The notes: a model not told the origin generated them from the sequence alone. 64,000 nucleotides of DNA from Synaphobranchus kaupii (GCA_029718625.1 CM056377.1:33026653-33090652); one strand, 5' to 3'. Shown: positions 1-15,419, counted from the stretch's first letter. Numbers and translations are program-made.

Positions 1-1490
1 CATTGAAAATTTTAATTAGGCCTAACGGGAAACCGAAGCTGTTTTGGCAAGGGTTTTTCCAGATGCTATTTTGATCATTCCAGCATTCTGCGGTAAGGAA
101 AATATTGCAGCTACATAAAAAAAATAAAAAAGAGATTATATTTAAAAAAAGAATAATATATTTTTTATTTTTTTTATTAAAATTATTTATTTTCCCTGTT
201 GTCCAAGCCGGGCCGCACGTGGCGGGCCGCCCGGCCAAGATAATTGTAGGGGAAACACTGCTGTATATAACTGTATATAATTGTATAACTGTTCTATATA
301 ACTTGTCGTGGATTTTTCCCATTCAACCCACAGTGAGCAAGTCTGTCCAAACAGAACCACAACAAAACGCATGTAATAGAATAAGAAAAAGAATTTCAGT
401 TTATTGGAGATAAACTTAGAATGAGAGAGAGTCAGAATCTCTCTGCCTTAGAAACAGTATACAGAGGAGATTTATACACAATCTATCATTGCTTTACTGG
501 CCAGCCACAAGGGGCGGTTTCTAAACATACAGAGACAAGGGTATCCAATTCTTGGTGTTTTGTCTTTCTATAACCTTCAAAACAAGTAACGAAAACATCT
601 GCCTGTCTCTGCAGATTGTGAAGGAGAGACACAGAGGGAGTGAACCATGACCTACTCAGTGTTCACAAAGAATACATTATTTAATTACTTAACTCAATAT
701 ATAATTGATCTATTATATTAAATGCTTAATGATAATCATGTGATTGTCTTTATGATAATACACACATATTGTAAAACAGAAAATTCCTTCACAAACTATA
801 ACTGTGCTGCAACACGAAGGGAAAACCTTTCCCTAAAACAAATAGATGAAAAGGCAATGACTTGTTGCGTCACCCTAACCCTATTACTGAATTAGAATTA
901 GAGTGTGAGTTTTGGCTTTTTGGTTTTCAATTGTCCCAGATCTGAGAGTTTATTTTGATAGGACTCCACTGTTGGCCTGTGGCTTCCTGGTTGCACACTA
1001 AGGAGTGTTCATATTTTTAATAATAATACCTCTCCTGGGATTTGTTAAGTTGTTGACTCTTTTGCCTCTGTTGGATAACACTTTGATAACTATTGAAGTT
1101 ACTGCTATTAAAAAGAACTTATTTTGAAGTATAATTAGTTCTATTGTCATACATTCATCAATTATTTGACTGCAAGAGATCCTTGTGGAGGTGGTTTGTT
1201 GAAAGGTAATGACATGATCTACCAGAATAAATGATCAAATATAGTTTAAAAAGTAAAATGTACTTTAGAAGGTGTCTTTTATAGACAATTTTCACTGAAA
1301 AAGGTACGTTTTCACTCTACTGGATGGCGGCCATCTTGGATTTCTGGGTCAAAATTATGTCACAACATCAAACTGATGTCAGAATTGGAATCCTCATGGT
1401 CAACTTACATGAAAAAGTGTCTTCATCCATGATTCTAGGTGCTCTGGTTCAAAAGTTAATTTTTCAAGACGCCGCCAGCGGCCATCTTGG
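1..1490. other. AT-rich intergenic DNA, no gene seen
   Basis: I see no exon, TIR pair or RNA gene here. The short open frames have no recognisable domain and sit in AT-rich DNA. Near 1324-1500 the phrase 'ggccatcttggattt' occurs twice in slightly different form, which suggests dispersed repeat material. Confidence 0.4.
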
Positions 1491-1790
1491 ATTTGGCGCC
1501 CTGCATAGGCGGCGAATGTATAAGGCTTGGAGAGGCTTAGCCTCCCCAAATGCCTAATAAATTAATTAAATACATTAAAATTGGCCGAGTATTCATTGAC
1601 GAACGGACTTTTGGGTCTGGCCGATAGAGCCAACAAGCACAGCAAACAGCCAACAGTGCAGCGCTGCGCTTGTTACAATGTAACAAATGTATCATTTTGA
1701 TCCAACCGTAGCACGTGCCACCAGCCCCCTGCGGTGACGTGCCGTCTAGACTTGGCTGCTAGCTAGCTAGCGTGTATGAAGGTGGAAGGG

Positions 1791-1793
<3 letters not shown>

Positions 1794-1887
<94 letters not shown>
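1794..1887 (+). repeat. (TG)n microsatellite
   Basis: About 46 TG units with one CG interruption near 1854. A histidine/threonine open frame on the other strand is only a translation of this repeat. Confidence 0.97.
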
Positions 1888-1888
<1 letters not shown>

Positions 1889-2590
1889 ATCTCTGAAATA
1901 CAATAAAATTTAATCTTGTCTATACATGAGTGTGTGTGTGATTTGCTACTTTTCGGCAATGCATAGGCTAGCCTACAAATTGCACATCTAGCAATAACGA
2001 AACTGAAATAGGCTAAGGCGTATCTACCAATCTGTCTGCACAAATCAATGCATGCATAGGCTATAATAAACAAACGTTAAATGCAAGATGCATGATTTCT
2101 GCAGAATGATTGCACCCATCCATGTTGCTGTATTGTCTTGCACGACCACGTTGTTTAGCCTACTAGGCTACAGTATAGGCAGTGGCGGCTCCTGAGCTGA
2201 AAATTGGGGTAGCGGAAAACTTCCCTTTAAACTGATTATTGGTCTTAATAATTTTTTATTTAAGTTTCCTTGATTAACAATAGGCTACATCAGCGTTTAA
2301 TTCACCAATTACTCAATGCCATCAAATTTAACCGGTTCTCCTAAATTAGGCTATTAGGCAAGTAATAAAATTATTTTAACTTGCGTCGCAAAATTGTGCA
2401 CATTTTAATCAACATTATAATTGTGGATACATGTGCTCTTTGTTCTCCGCACTCTTAATTCCGAAAATATTAATGGAAATTAAACGATCTTAAAGCTCAG
2501 CTTTTGTTAGATTATTTTTTGTATTTAGCACAACCTGCACTGAGTATAGGTTACACATAGCTCACAGTGTCTGGAGTTATTTCATTAATA

Positions 2591-2860
2591 ATGGATATTA
2601 GGACGTTTTTCTCGGTCGCGAACAAAACGGAAAATTATGTTTCACCGGAGAAGACCGGGGAAGTGGCGGGGGCAGTTTTGCAATCGCCAGAGATTGTGTC
2701 CGAGAAGGACGAGGGGAGAGTTTTAAACCTGCCGCCGCCGTTACCCACATGCTATACGGAGACTGTGTCCGAGGACGAGGGGAGACCGCCGCCGCCTGCA
2801 TGCACACCCTCAACGGACTGCACCGCTGCTAAAGTCCCCTCCGACCTGGGAAGGTTGTTG
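2591..2860 (+). pseudogene. N-terminal remnant of a hAT (ZMYM1-like) transposase
   Basis: The frame starting at 2591 reads MDIRTFFSVANK, followed by an acidic, proline-rich, low-complexity stretch ending KVPSDLGR. In fish genomes this LDIR-FF opening and the later 'PSDLGR' phrase typify the start of hAT-type proteins that continue into a TTF-type zinc finger. The zinc finger and the catalytic and dimerisation regions are absent. The frame instead runs into unrelated sequence and a (GT)n tract at 2958. Assignment rests on motif memory, not on a search. Confidence 0.45.
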
Positions 2861-2956
2861 GTATTATTAATTAATGCTCAGGTTGGCTGCCATGCCACTT
2901 TGCCCTGTACCTCGGAAACTAATGGGTGCATTATACAGCCAGCAGTTGGATGCGCG

Positions 2957-2957
<1 letters not shown>

Positions 2958-3023
<66 letters not shown>

Positions 3024-3033
3024 CGTGTGTGCG
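2958..3033 (+). repeat. (GT)n microsatellite
   Basis: About 31 GT units, then GC-interrupted GTGC units. All six short frames here translate only Cys/Val, His/Thr or similar dipeptides. Confidence 0.97.
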
Positions 3034-4931
3034 TTGGGAAGGGGGAGGGGGTTGTGGGTGTGTTTGGCAGTGCAGTCAAACAATCGTTCCTGTTTTTTTT
3101 TGCTTAGACTACGAGCAGGCCTAGCTACTACTAGCGACAATGATCTTGTGATCTGTGTGTTTTATGGCTGATTGTCAGTTTTGAGTTGGTGTAACTAGGC
3201 TACTTTTGATTGATCACTCACTGATGTGGTTGGTCTAAAATGGAATGTTGCATATCATAAGCAGACCGTTCTCACTCAGCATTTGATGGCAGTTGTTCAG
3301 TCGCAGTCTGTCCGTAATCTGTGATGTGTGTGTGTTGATGTAATGGACTACTCTCAGTGTGTAAAACAATGGAATAACTGAATCATTGTAAATTCCAATG
3401 TTTAACATAATCTGTTTATTAACTGAAGTACTTTAGATCGCCTTATAGGTTGCTAATATATTTGTGCATATTTGATCGTTTCTATATGCCCTAATTTATA
3501 CCAGTTTCAAGGCAGAAAACCCACTACACTTCCGCGACGCTCCTAGGCCTCTCAATAGAGGGAAAGTGATACATTTCGGATACAAATGTAGCAGCGCCAC
3601 GTCCACGCTCGCATTCCAAAACTGCAACATTGTATCGCTCTCCCAATTCAAGCACAAAATGATCACTGAAACTCTCCTTACAAGCGACTCACTGTCATGC
3701 TAAATCATAGTTTTCTGAGCACTTTTTCCAGCACATACCTACAGCGTCAGCATGAAGTGCTGTAATTTTATGACACATGAACCCGCGATAAAAAAATTTT
3801 TTTTAAATCCCGTCTCACTGGCCCCCCTCTCACGCAGTTTCCCTTTAAAAAGTAATTAGAATTCACTTATTTCAAAGCTGTTCTGTAAAAAAATCGCTGA
3901 AACGGAAGGAGGAGCACAGCCCCCCCCCATAACGTCCTAGCCTTCCCTAACCAAAAAATCACCCACCGCCTATGGCGCCCTGGCAAAAAATCCCGCGATT
4001 TTTGGGAGGGACATGGGGGCTAAATTTTTTATAAAATAGTCAAATCAATCATCAAAACATGTTAGCCAGAGAATGGTCACGGGATTGAGGTTCTGGACCC
4101 AACTAGTGTGAGGTTGTGTAGAAATGCAGGAAATTAGTTTTAAAAGGCTAAACTTTTTATGGGGGAGGACCCCCAGACCCCCTGATTTGTTCCTGCCTTG
4201 TTCCCCACCAACATCTCTTGATTCCCCCCCAATCAAAGCAGTCTAGAAACAGCCCCGACCACAGCAATTTCTCAATTATGTTATTTTTGATCAGATTACT
4301 TGTATTAGATCTCCAAGTGTAATAAACAATGTTGGCGATGTAGAAGACGCAATGCACTAGGCTACAATGTGCATTGCTTTGCTCACAGGAATGGTTGAGG
4401 GCCTAGGTCCAATAGTCATGGTTCGCTACTGTTGAATGGTATATTATTAGTGTCCCCCTCCATTATCATCACAAAGAAAATGTACTGTTTGTGGTCCCCC
4501 CCAATGTTCAAATGAAACCTACGCCCCTGCTACTGCCGTTGTTTCTCTTCATCAAAAAATTGTAGCTGGACGAGCTGGCTTGGATGACACAACGGGAAGC
4601 TCTTGCGACACTCTGCACTTCCTCAGCTTCAAGCGCTTTCGCAAGCCCATGGAGGTCAAGGGGTGACGTCAGTCACTTTGTCCATATTCTATGGCTAAGA
4701 GCAGCATTAGGTCAGGTTACACTCAAGCCGGTCTCCCGATCTCCGAGCGACCCCCCTGCCCCCACCTATTTCATCATCAGTCGTGGAAAGCCCATGATAA
4801 GGTCTGGCTTCCGCAAGGCTGCTGACCTCTACAAGGCACACTGCACACTCATCCCACATAGGTGCTGCTACAAATAGTGCAAAGGTGCTGCTAAATGGCT
4901 CTAATCATCAAGGGTCTGACGCATCAAAAAA

Positions 4932-5302
4932 GCCTTAAACCATCACTCTGCTGCCAGATATGCAGTAGATATGGATGCATAACTTGAAGGGTTTCTTCTC
5001 CTGACTTATTTTTTCATAGAGTTCAATAGGAAAATTTGTCAGGAGAAACAACCCTTAAAGTGATCCATCCATATCTACTGTATATCTGCAGCAGAGTGAT
5101 GGTTTGAGGCTCGTTTGATACCTCAGACCCTTGATGACTTACAGCCATTTCGCCAACCATGTATTCCATACTGTTCCAGCATAATTTACAGCTAAATCTA
5201 GTCCCACCCCCCAATTCCCATAGAAATCCATTCAAATGCAGATAAGTTATAGTATTGCTTGTAATAGTACCAGAAAATAAGATATCAAGAGTCTTTTGAT
5301 AT
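4932..5302 (+). repeat. Fold-back repeat, family F, copy 1
   Basis: The left part (about 4932-4978) is the reverse complement of the stretch near 5058-5110, leaving a spacer that includes TTCTCCTGACTTATTTTT and its near-inverse. The right arm continues through TCCCACCCCCCAATTCCCAT to AGTCTTTTGAT. Related copies lie at 52921-53230 and 60606-61897, and the last ends in a Tc1-like terminal sequence. The family therefore looks like a non-autonomous Tc1-type fold-back element. Confidence 0.6.
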
Positions 5303-8445
<3,143 letters not shown>

Positions 8446-11400
8446 AAACCAAATCTTGTGACAACATGATAACCCCAACCTAGCAAGCAATGACTTCCCT
8501 CTGTTTTAAGCAACAGTTTTTTAGCATTCTTTATATAGTTTGTTTTTACTTTAACAGACATGACTGTTATTGTTTTTCTTTACTATTCTTTTTTTTGTGT
8601 ATTATTGGTTTTCTGATATACTATTTTGTATCCAAGTATCCATCATTGTGTTAATGTTTAAGTTTTTAGTTTTTATCTTTTAGTTACTTATTAACCAGAT
8701 AAGCAGGTGTGTAGGGTTTCTAACATTGCCTGTTTTACTATTTTTAAGGAAATATTAAGCCTGTTTTCTATATTAAACAGTATTTCATAGTATTTTTCAT
8801 TTATTTTTATTCATTATCCTACACTGTCTTTTCTGATCATCTTAATATACTGAAAACAATTATTTATTGCTTGATTTAATCAAACAGCTATTTTCTGTTA
8901 AAACACTGCTTGAATCATTATGACCAATTAAAAAAGGACAAATGCTTCTAGTGCTCTTATAACATACTTTAGAATCACACACACACACACACACACAGAG
9001 TATGCGTGCACACATGGCTGTGACAGCCGACTCAGTCTTGTGGGATAAATTGACAGTGACAATAGTTGCAATAGAATATTAAAGTTTATTCAAAATAAAC
9101 AATAATTTTGAAATAGGAGGAGGAGGCATCCCCAACTGACCATATATGGGCAATAACTAAACATAGTCAAAGGGCCTGGAACTATAACTGTATGATGTTG
9201 AAACAGCTTAAACCACACATTATAAATGGCACCTGGAACCCGTAGCTATGCCTCACTTCTTTCCATCTGATAAGCACTCCCCCGTGATCTTTTGCCGAGT
9301 TTTTACCCAGGCATGTACAGGTGTGTAAATACCTCAGTAATGCCATGAATGTGAATATGAAAAGCCAGGTATAACTCAAATCTGACAAATGTTATCTCAA
9401 AGCAAAAAAAAAAAAAAAAAAAGAAACAGCTTGACCTGTTTGTTGTAAATACCCGTGTGAAGAGCACCCAACTGTAACTGGTGAATCACTGACTTCCCAC
9501 ATCAGCTGAGCTTACTGAATATTATGATTTAAAATAACTTAACATGGAAACAGATGTTGGGGAAAATAACCAATAGTAATAACCATTAAGAAAAATGACT
9601 CAATATACCACACAGATAAACCATTCTAATTCAAATACTCTATTTGCATTCCTCTGCTGCATCACAAGTTCAACTTCAATTCCACATGGATCAGAAGTGG
9701 ACTGATATTCTCAAGAGGAAATTTCACAATATTTTATTTCATTTAACTGAAATGTCATCTCTCTATTGTGGTAAATTAAACATAGTTTGTTGAAAGATCA
9801 GTATTTCAATTCTGTATCTGCTGTACCTTAAAATTGATTTTTATTAACTGATAAACAGTGCGGAAAAATTTTAAGATTCAGACACTATAAATGAATAGAT
9901 TTTCACGGAAAAAAACTAAGATAACCAAATTCCAGACCATAAAGTTTTAAATAATGAATGCACTTTACTGAACTGTATTGCTTATTAAATTAATATATAA
10001 TAATAAATCAAAAATACCCCGATATGTAAAATCATGTCAGTATAAATAAGTGATAAAACATTAATTTCAACATTTTCCCATTTAAACACTTTAAATTTAT
10101 ACTAAATGAATAAAATGTAATCAATATGGGTTCACCTATCTTTTCACTGTCAGCAAACAAATAACCAACCTCATATTAGGCGAAGAGGTTAATCCGAGTA
10201 AATTAGATATTATGATTTGTGAAGAATGCACTGTGATTAAACTTGACACACTTTATGAACATGCTCAGCCAGTAGACATACCACATGTTGCCACATCACA
10301 ATTTCAGAGACATATGGTTCCACATAGCAGTCACAGATGCTGCCCTATAATGTCATAAAGCACTTGCTGTCAGCTTCCCATTTCTTTCCACTTCCCAAAA
10401 CTATATTCGATGCAGTGGTAGCTGCGTGCCAACAAATTAACTCTTGCCATGCACAGCTGGATCATCTTCAGTTTTTGTCTGCTGCACCTTTTTCGTGTAA
10501 CACTTTACAGAAAACATGTTTAGAAGTTATTTTTCATTGGCTGCTGGCAGTCCCTCATGACAACAACATACTCATAACAGGAATTGCTCCATTTAAAAGT
10601 ATTAAAGCTGCTTGAGGGCAACTTGTGAGGTAGTCACAAGAGTGGTTATTATTGCTTATAGGACTAGGCAGTGCTTCTCAAACCTTACCCTGAGGACCCA
10701 ATATACATGCTGGTTTCCATTCTAGAATTTACAGTTTATTAATCAGGTTTGATTGAGTTGTTTTCTGCATTTAACACCACTTAACAAGCAAGTATCAGTC
10801 ATTATTTTCATTATGGATTGCAGGAAATTGTTTGTCGGTAAATGCAAGTGAAAGTGTCTCCGTGCTTTAAATAATCTGCAAATATACTGCTATATATTTC
10901 AGCCCCTTCAACAAATTAGTCATACTGCATTGCTGTTAAAGCCACAAACAAATAATTGAACTACTAAACAAGTAAGCAATTGAGTCATACTAATTTATTT
11001 TTCAAACTGAAAGACAAAACAAAAAACGGAGACTACATTTTATTATATTGAATAACTCCCAAAACCAATTTTTCTTTCACAATGATTTTTTTTTATCAGA
11101 TTGCATGTGGAGATGCCAAACAAGCTCAGTAATTAACTGAGGTCAACTGGAATGAAAACTAGTGGAAGTGATAGATTAGGTTTGAGAAACACGGATCAAA
11201 GGTATTAAGCTGAAAGTGCATTTGCCAAATTGGCCAAACCCACAGTGCAAAGGCATAAGTGCAATAAAAAAAACCTAAGTAAGAGTTAAAAGTTTAAACA
11301 TATATACAAGATGAGATGCCCAACAATCCATGTTTCTATGACAAATTATGGGTTAAAGGGAAGAATTTAGGTGAAAATGGGACACAGTTCAACAGTGCAA

Positions 11401-11621
11401 TTCCTTTCTCAGCTGAATTTAAAGTGAAATATGGCAAGTTTTATGTTGTTTTGTATTATTTGTCACTGTGCGTTATCAGTGTCAGCAGTGTTCAGTCTTT
11501 ACAGCAAAACATCCACCACTTAAAAAGTGGTGATGTTTGTCCATAATGTCATGTTGTGAGGGTTAGGCTAAGAAATCAAAACATTTCTAAGTCAATGCAA
11601 TCTGGTTGCACAAAACTAATT
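8446..11621. other. jak3 3' UTR and convergent intergenic region
   Basis: AT-rich DNA between the two stop codons. It holds a short (CA)n near 8974-8997, an A-run at 9402-9422 and a hAT-like element at 10669-11194. Human has INSL3 here. I looked on both strands for a relaxin-family A chain (CC, three residues, C, eight residues, C) and a B-chain cysteine pattern and saw neither. The open frame at 10337-10615 has no recognisable domain. Confidence 0.5.
10669..11194. mobile_element. Non-autonomous hAT-like element
   Basis: The left end CAGTGCTTCTCAAACC and the right end GGTTTGAGAAACACGG are inverted matches at 14 of 16 bases, and CAGTG-type ends are typical of hAT elements. The interior is AT-rich and non-coding. 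No clear 8-bp target duplication was found, so the boundaries or the identity may be off. Confidence 0.5.
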
Positions 11622-12794
11622 TTATGTTTTTAATTTTGAACTTTGTGAACTTCCACATTGTAAGTCAGGATCATGAATTCCATGCCACATGATGAATATT
11701 TGATGTGGCAGAAACCTGTGTACCAAGATAATCTCCCGGTAATAACAAGGATCATAAGCATCAACATGTTGAGAGGGAACATGAAGCCCTGCAGTCCTAA
11801 CTCCAAAATGGGACACTGGCTCCAGTCCAGCTTTTTGCAAACACATACCCATGTACACATCATCAATGGGCAGGATGGGGATGATGTGGGACATGTTGTA
11901 TATAACCCTAGCTGTGAAGCCAGAAAGTAAGAAACCCCCTCCGCCGCAATATGGGGGATACGAGTTTGACTCTTGAATCTGGACAGGGATAAAATACTTG
12001 CTCCCAGACTCTCGAATGGGTCCCACATAGCGGATGAGGTGTCCCGCAAATAAGTGTTTACTTCCGTCATTGTCACCGAGGCTCTGAAGGTACTCCACCA
12101 TGTTGTCGGTGTTGGCGAAGATGTCATCATCACCATTCAAGAGAAAGCGGACCTGAGGACAGCTCTTCTGCATCCACTCTAAGAATAGGACTTGCTTGAG
12201 GGTGAGGTTGAAGAAGGAGTCGTTGAAGTCCCACTGCAGTATGTCATGGTGTTCACGGTTCTCCAGACTCATTAGCTTGTTCAGCTTGTGCTTTTCAATG
12301 CCTGTGCCCACCGTCCCGGAGATAAACACCCGACGGATCCACACCCCGTTCTGCAGCCGCTCTTTTGCCCAGGTCTTTCGCAGTACCTCGCGGCGGTCAT
12401 AGTTCCAGGGAGAACTCTTTATCACCAACATCAAAAAGACATCTGCTGATTTATGGGGTGTGCTTCCACACTTCTCAGGCACATTAAGCAGCATTGGGAA
12501 GTGTCGACAGTGACAGTAAAACAAGAAGTCCTGGATGTGACGTGGAAGTGATGAAAATCCACCAATACTGGCCGCAGAAAGATTCTGTTCACAACGTAGT
12601 GAGTCATACTGACCCGTGCTCTCATTCAAGTGTTTAATGGATTGTTGCTCAGAAATTGACTTCCCTACATTAATGTGGATGTTGCTTGTCTGTACAATAT
12701 GAGATGGGTCATCTTTGCGGAGAATTATGACCAAGCAGAGCATTCCAATGACAAGCAAAGCAACAAACTCAAAATGACAGTGCAATCTTCCCAT
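11622..12794 (-). CDS. b3gnt3: Beta-1,3-N-acetylglucosaminyltransferase (GT31), B3GNT3-like
   Basis: One uninterrupted 390-residue frame encodes a type II Golgi enzyme. A short cytoplasmic start (MGRLHCHFEF) is followed by a hydrophobic anchor at about 10-26, a stem, and the GT31 domain. Visible family motifs are LLVIKSSP-like 'MLVIKSSPWNYDRREVLRKTW', ILQWDFNDSFFNLTLKQ, the metal-binding GDDDIF, YPPYCGGGGF and PIDDVYMGMC. B3GNT enzymes add GlcNAc in beta-1,3 linkage to galactose of glycans; B3GNT3 makes extended core-1 and L-selectin-type ligands. Length and the single coding exon fit. A good acceptor (CTTCCACACAG) lies 9 bases before the ATG, so 5' UTR exons are expected upstream. Convergence with jak3 supports B3GNT3, but a related B3GNT cannot be excluded. 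Confidence 0.88.
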   Translation of the reverse strand: MGRLHCHFEFVALLVIGMLCLVIILRKDDPSHIVQTSNIHINVGKSISEQQSIKHLNESTGQYDSLRCEQNLSAASIGGFSSLPRHIQDFLFYCHCRHFPMLLNVPEKCGSTPHKSADVFLMLVIKSSPWNYDRREVLRKTWAKERLQNGVWIRRVFISGTVGTGIEKHKLNKLMSLENREHHDILQWDFNDSFFNLTLKQVLFLEWMQKSCPQVRFLLNGDDDIFANTDNMVEYLQSLGDNDGSKHLFAGHLIRYVGPIRESGSKYFIPVQIQESNSYPPYCGGGGFLLSGFTARVIYNMSHIIPILPIDDVYMGMCLQKAGLEPVSHFGVRTAGLHVPSQHVDAYDPCYYREIILVHRFLPHQIFIMWHGIHDPDLQCGSSQSSKLKT

Positions 12795-12809
12795 CTCTGC
12801 AACTGTGTG

Positions 12810-15050
12810 GAAGAGAAAAAGACATCAGTTTGATATAAGCAACACATTTAAAAGCATAGTTGCAATGCAGAATTATTCAAAAGACAACATTTTATTTGAA
12901 TCTTTGTTATTATTGTCAGAGGTAGCTGCCCTTGGAGACATAGTGCTAGCATGGTGCATTGAAATTAGCTTGATACCCAGGTCTCATTTTCATTCCATTA
13001 GTAGGTTCATAATATGAATAAGGGTTATTTCTTCCACACATTGGAAGAAATATATTTTGTTGACAACAGTAGAGCAAATGTGTCTGGGCACTAGTGGAAT
13101 TGCTAATATCATCCTGCACAAATGGAATATGTTACGCCTCTGCTGAGTTTGGTAGTTCTATAGTCTATAACAAACCTGTTTGCATCACCAAGGGTTGGTG
13201 TGTCATTAAGAAAATCTGGCTCTGGTGCTTTATTTTTTTAAATGGCTACCTTGTTTCAGTGTCTCAATGATCATACCAACTGTAATCAGGATCTCATTAG
13301 AACTGGCTTTTTAACATTTTCCAGCACTTTCAGAATTTACATTTTCCTTTAGGCGACCCGCTGATTTTCGGTTTCTGTTGTGAATGGTTTGACTTTATTC
13401 TGGTCTTTCTTCATACCAGAAAGCAGAGTTCACTGGTAAGGCCCTGACTTGGGTCTATCTAACGATATTACACAATGATGCACTCAAGTGTGTGGAACAG
13501 AAAGTAAACATATATAAATAATATCCAAATGCATATAGAAACACACAAGCAATGTGTTTACCCATGCTATGTGGGTCCTGCTAATCTTACAGAATCTTTA
13601 CTCAAACCGATGTTAAATCAGATACATAAGAGTTCAGGCCTCCTCTATTTTCATAGGAATATCTATTTTGTCACTTATATAGTCTGGTAAACTGAAGTAG
13701 CAGTCTATAAACAGGTTTTTCTCACTGAATTACAGAAAGCAGAACAGAAAATAGATGCATGGGACAAAAAAGGCACAAAACAAAACTAAATTAGGTCTGT
13801 ATGTGGCACAAAGAAAGAAGTGTTGAAAGACAAAGCAATGAGTTTCAATCATTACAAAGTAGGCCTACCCACCTTCTTCACTGGACCATTTTGCCCATTC
13901 CCTCTATTCTTTTCCATGGGCTTATAGGCTTCAGCATGTCCACTGTTTACCCATGCTTATGAACTCTGCACTGTATTTACAATAATACAGACTCAACTCA
14001 AACACTTGATTTTTTTTATTATTTAAAACACACCAATGTTAAATCAGATGCATAATAGAGTTCAGGCCTCTATTGGGAATATGCATTATTCCACAATAAA
14101 CTGTAGTACAGTCTATAAACAGGTTTTTCCTCACTGGATTAGAGAAAGTAGAATAGATGCATCTGACAAAAAGGGCACAAAAAAGAACATGATGTATGTG
14201 GCACAAAGAAAGAAAGTACGGAAAGAAAGCACTTAAAACACATTCAATCCATTCTGGAGCTTAAAACAGAAACCAAAGGATTGTGTCCAGTCAGGTTGTG
14301 AGAGAGTGGCCATTCTCAATCACATTACAAGGGCTTTAAAAACAGACTGAGAATAAAAAGCTTAATTTATTTTAAAACCACAAGCAGGCCTACCATCCTT
14401 ACCTGGCAGAATCACCCCACACAGTGGCATACGCAGGCTATATACTGGCCACATGGCCTAATTGACAAGTCGCCACACATGTGGGCTGCTGCTACACAAA
14501 CAATTAACCAATTAACACTTAACACTGAAGGGATTAACAAGACAACGGTTGAACTGGGTGCATCTGATGATCAGTACTTGTTATTGAAGGCTTGATAAAT
14601 GGAAAAACAAAAACGCAAAACTTGAACACAATACATTTAACTTTAAAATGAGTACTCCCCAGTCCAAGTAGTAAGGGCACTCCCTCACACAGGTACATAT
14701 TTAGCTTTTAGATTACGGCCTTCGATAGAGTATAATTTGCTATGGCAAACTTTCTCGTAGTCCACTCAGTAGTACTTTGTTATAAAGAGGCCTGCTCTGG
14801 TTGACCTGACCTAGGATCTACCTTTCTCTCTCCCTCTCCACTCCAAAGGCACAAAAGAGGCAATTAAGTCACGCAATTAAGAGGTGCTGGCTTATCTACG
14901 GATATAAATCTTAAAGCGGTCATGATCATGATGTCTCCTGTTGAGGAAAAACAACAGAACACAAATATATATAACTGCTACAGACACGGCTAACAAAACT
15001 AGCTAACTATCTAACGTTAGGCTAATGTCGCTATACCAGTTAGGCTAACG
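12810..15050. other. Upstream region of b3gnt3 with a local duplication
   Basis: This is probably b3gnt3 5' UTR intron and promoter DNA, but no UTR exon could be placed. The recognisable structure is the direct duplication at 13608-14252. The right end contains AACGTTAGGCTAA-type sequence common in fish intergenic DNA. Confidence 0.4.
13608..14252 (+). repeat. Diverged direct duplication, unit about 230 bp
   Basis: The stretch 13610-13860 and the stretch 14037-14252 share GTTAAATCAGAT, GAGTTCAGGCCT, GTCTATAAACAGGTTTTT and ATGTGGCACAAAGAAAGAA in the same order, with indels. The offset is about 430 bp. No coding content is visible. Confidence 0.75.
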
Positions 15051-15054
15051 TCGC

Positions 15055-15150
15055 GAGTACCTTCAGAGTCTCGTGACAATGACGGAAGTAAACACTTATT
15101 TGCGGGACACCTCATCCGCTATGTGGGACCCATTCGAGAGTCTGGGAGCA
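15055..15150 (+). pseudogene. 96-bp inverted copy of an internal b3gnt3 coding segment
   Basis: This segment is the reverse complement of 11999-12095 inside b3gnt3, with one substitution and one single-base deletion as far as I can read it. The source encodes the residues around SLGDNDGSKHLFAGH and VGPIRESGS. The match starts at GAGTACCTTCAGAG and stops at TCTGGGAGCA, and both flanks are unrelated to the source. No TIR, poly(A) or target duplication is evident. It looks like filler DNA copied during break repair, or the relic of a larger rearrangement, and cannot be functional as an enzyme. Confidence 0.88.
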
Positions 15151-15418
15151 CTAGATTTTCTGCATCCTGGCTTGGTGCGGCATCAGGTTCAAAGCGAAAC
15201 GGCTCAATAAACATATCTTTGCCCATTTGTCCCTGCTCAAAATACTCAAATGCCTCTTCCTCCTCAGAACTGTCGGATTTGTGAGTGTCTGCCATTGTTG
15301 TATACCCAGTCCGAGCCAAGCTCTGCATAAGTGCATACCGGGACACCTCTACCACCGATATACATTCAATTTCACATATAAAAGTAGAAAGGGTTCCAGG
15401 GCATTGAAAATATAGCAA
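15151..15418 (-). other. Possible exon: acidic start of an unidentified protein
   Basis: On the minus strand the frame from the ATG at 15296 reads MADTHKSDSSEEEEAFEYFE, then a basic/aromatic stretch ending in IEPFRFEPDA, before running into the b3gnt3-derived fragment. A serine/glutamate-rich start followed by a PFRFEP-like phrase recalls the opening of P2X7-like or transposon-derived proteins in fish, but I cannot name it. It could be a real first exon, a transposon exon or chance. Confidence 0.3.
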
Positions 15419-15419
15419 A

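Larger units (their letters stand above)
1496..4532 (+). mobile_element. Mosaic of degraded hAT-like transposon sequence
   Basis: A GCATAGGCGGCG-type end followed by a short TTGGAGAGGCTTAGCC palindrome lies near 1504. An inverted relative (TTCCCTAACC to CACCCACCGCCTATGG) lies near 3940-3975. CAGTGGCGGCTCC at about 2183 and CCTACGCCCCTGCTACTG ending at about 4532 look like further hAT ends. A coding remnant with the N-terminal signature of ZMYM1-like hAT transposases lies at 2591-2860. No single clean TIR/TSD pair was found, so this is read as several overlapping, decayed insertions. Boundaries are approximate. Confidence 0.42.

Noticed and set aside
1759..3171. Open frames of His/Thr, Cys/Val or Val/Cys repeats
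   Set aside because: They are translations of the (TG)n and (GT)n microsatellites on both strands, not genes.
4584..4877. 97-codon plus-strand frame and an alternative frame with FLSFKRFRKPMEV
   Set aside because: The wording looks protein-like, but no domain, splice pattern or homologue is recognised, and it does not match any JAK exon I know. It is too weak to call.
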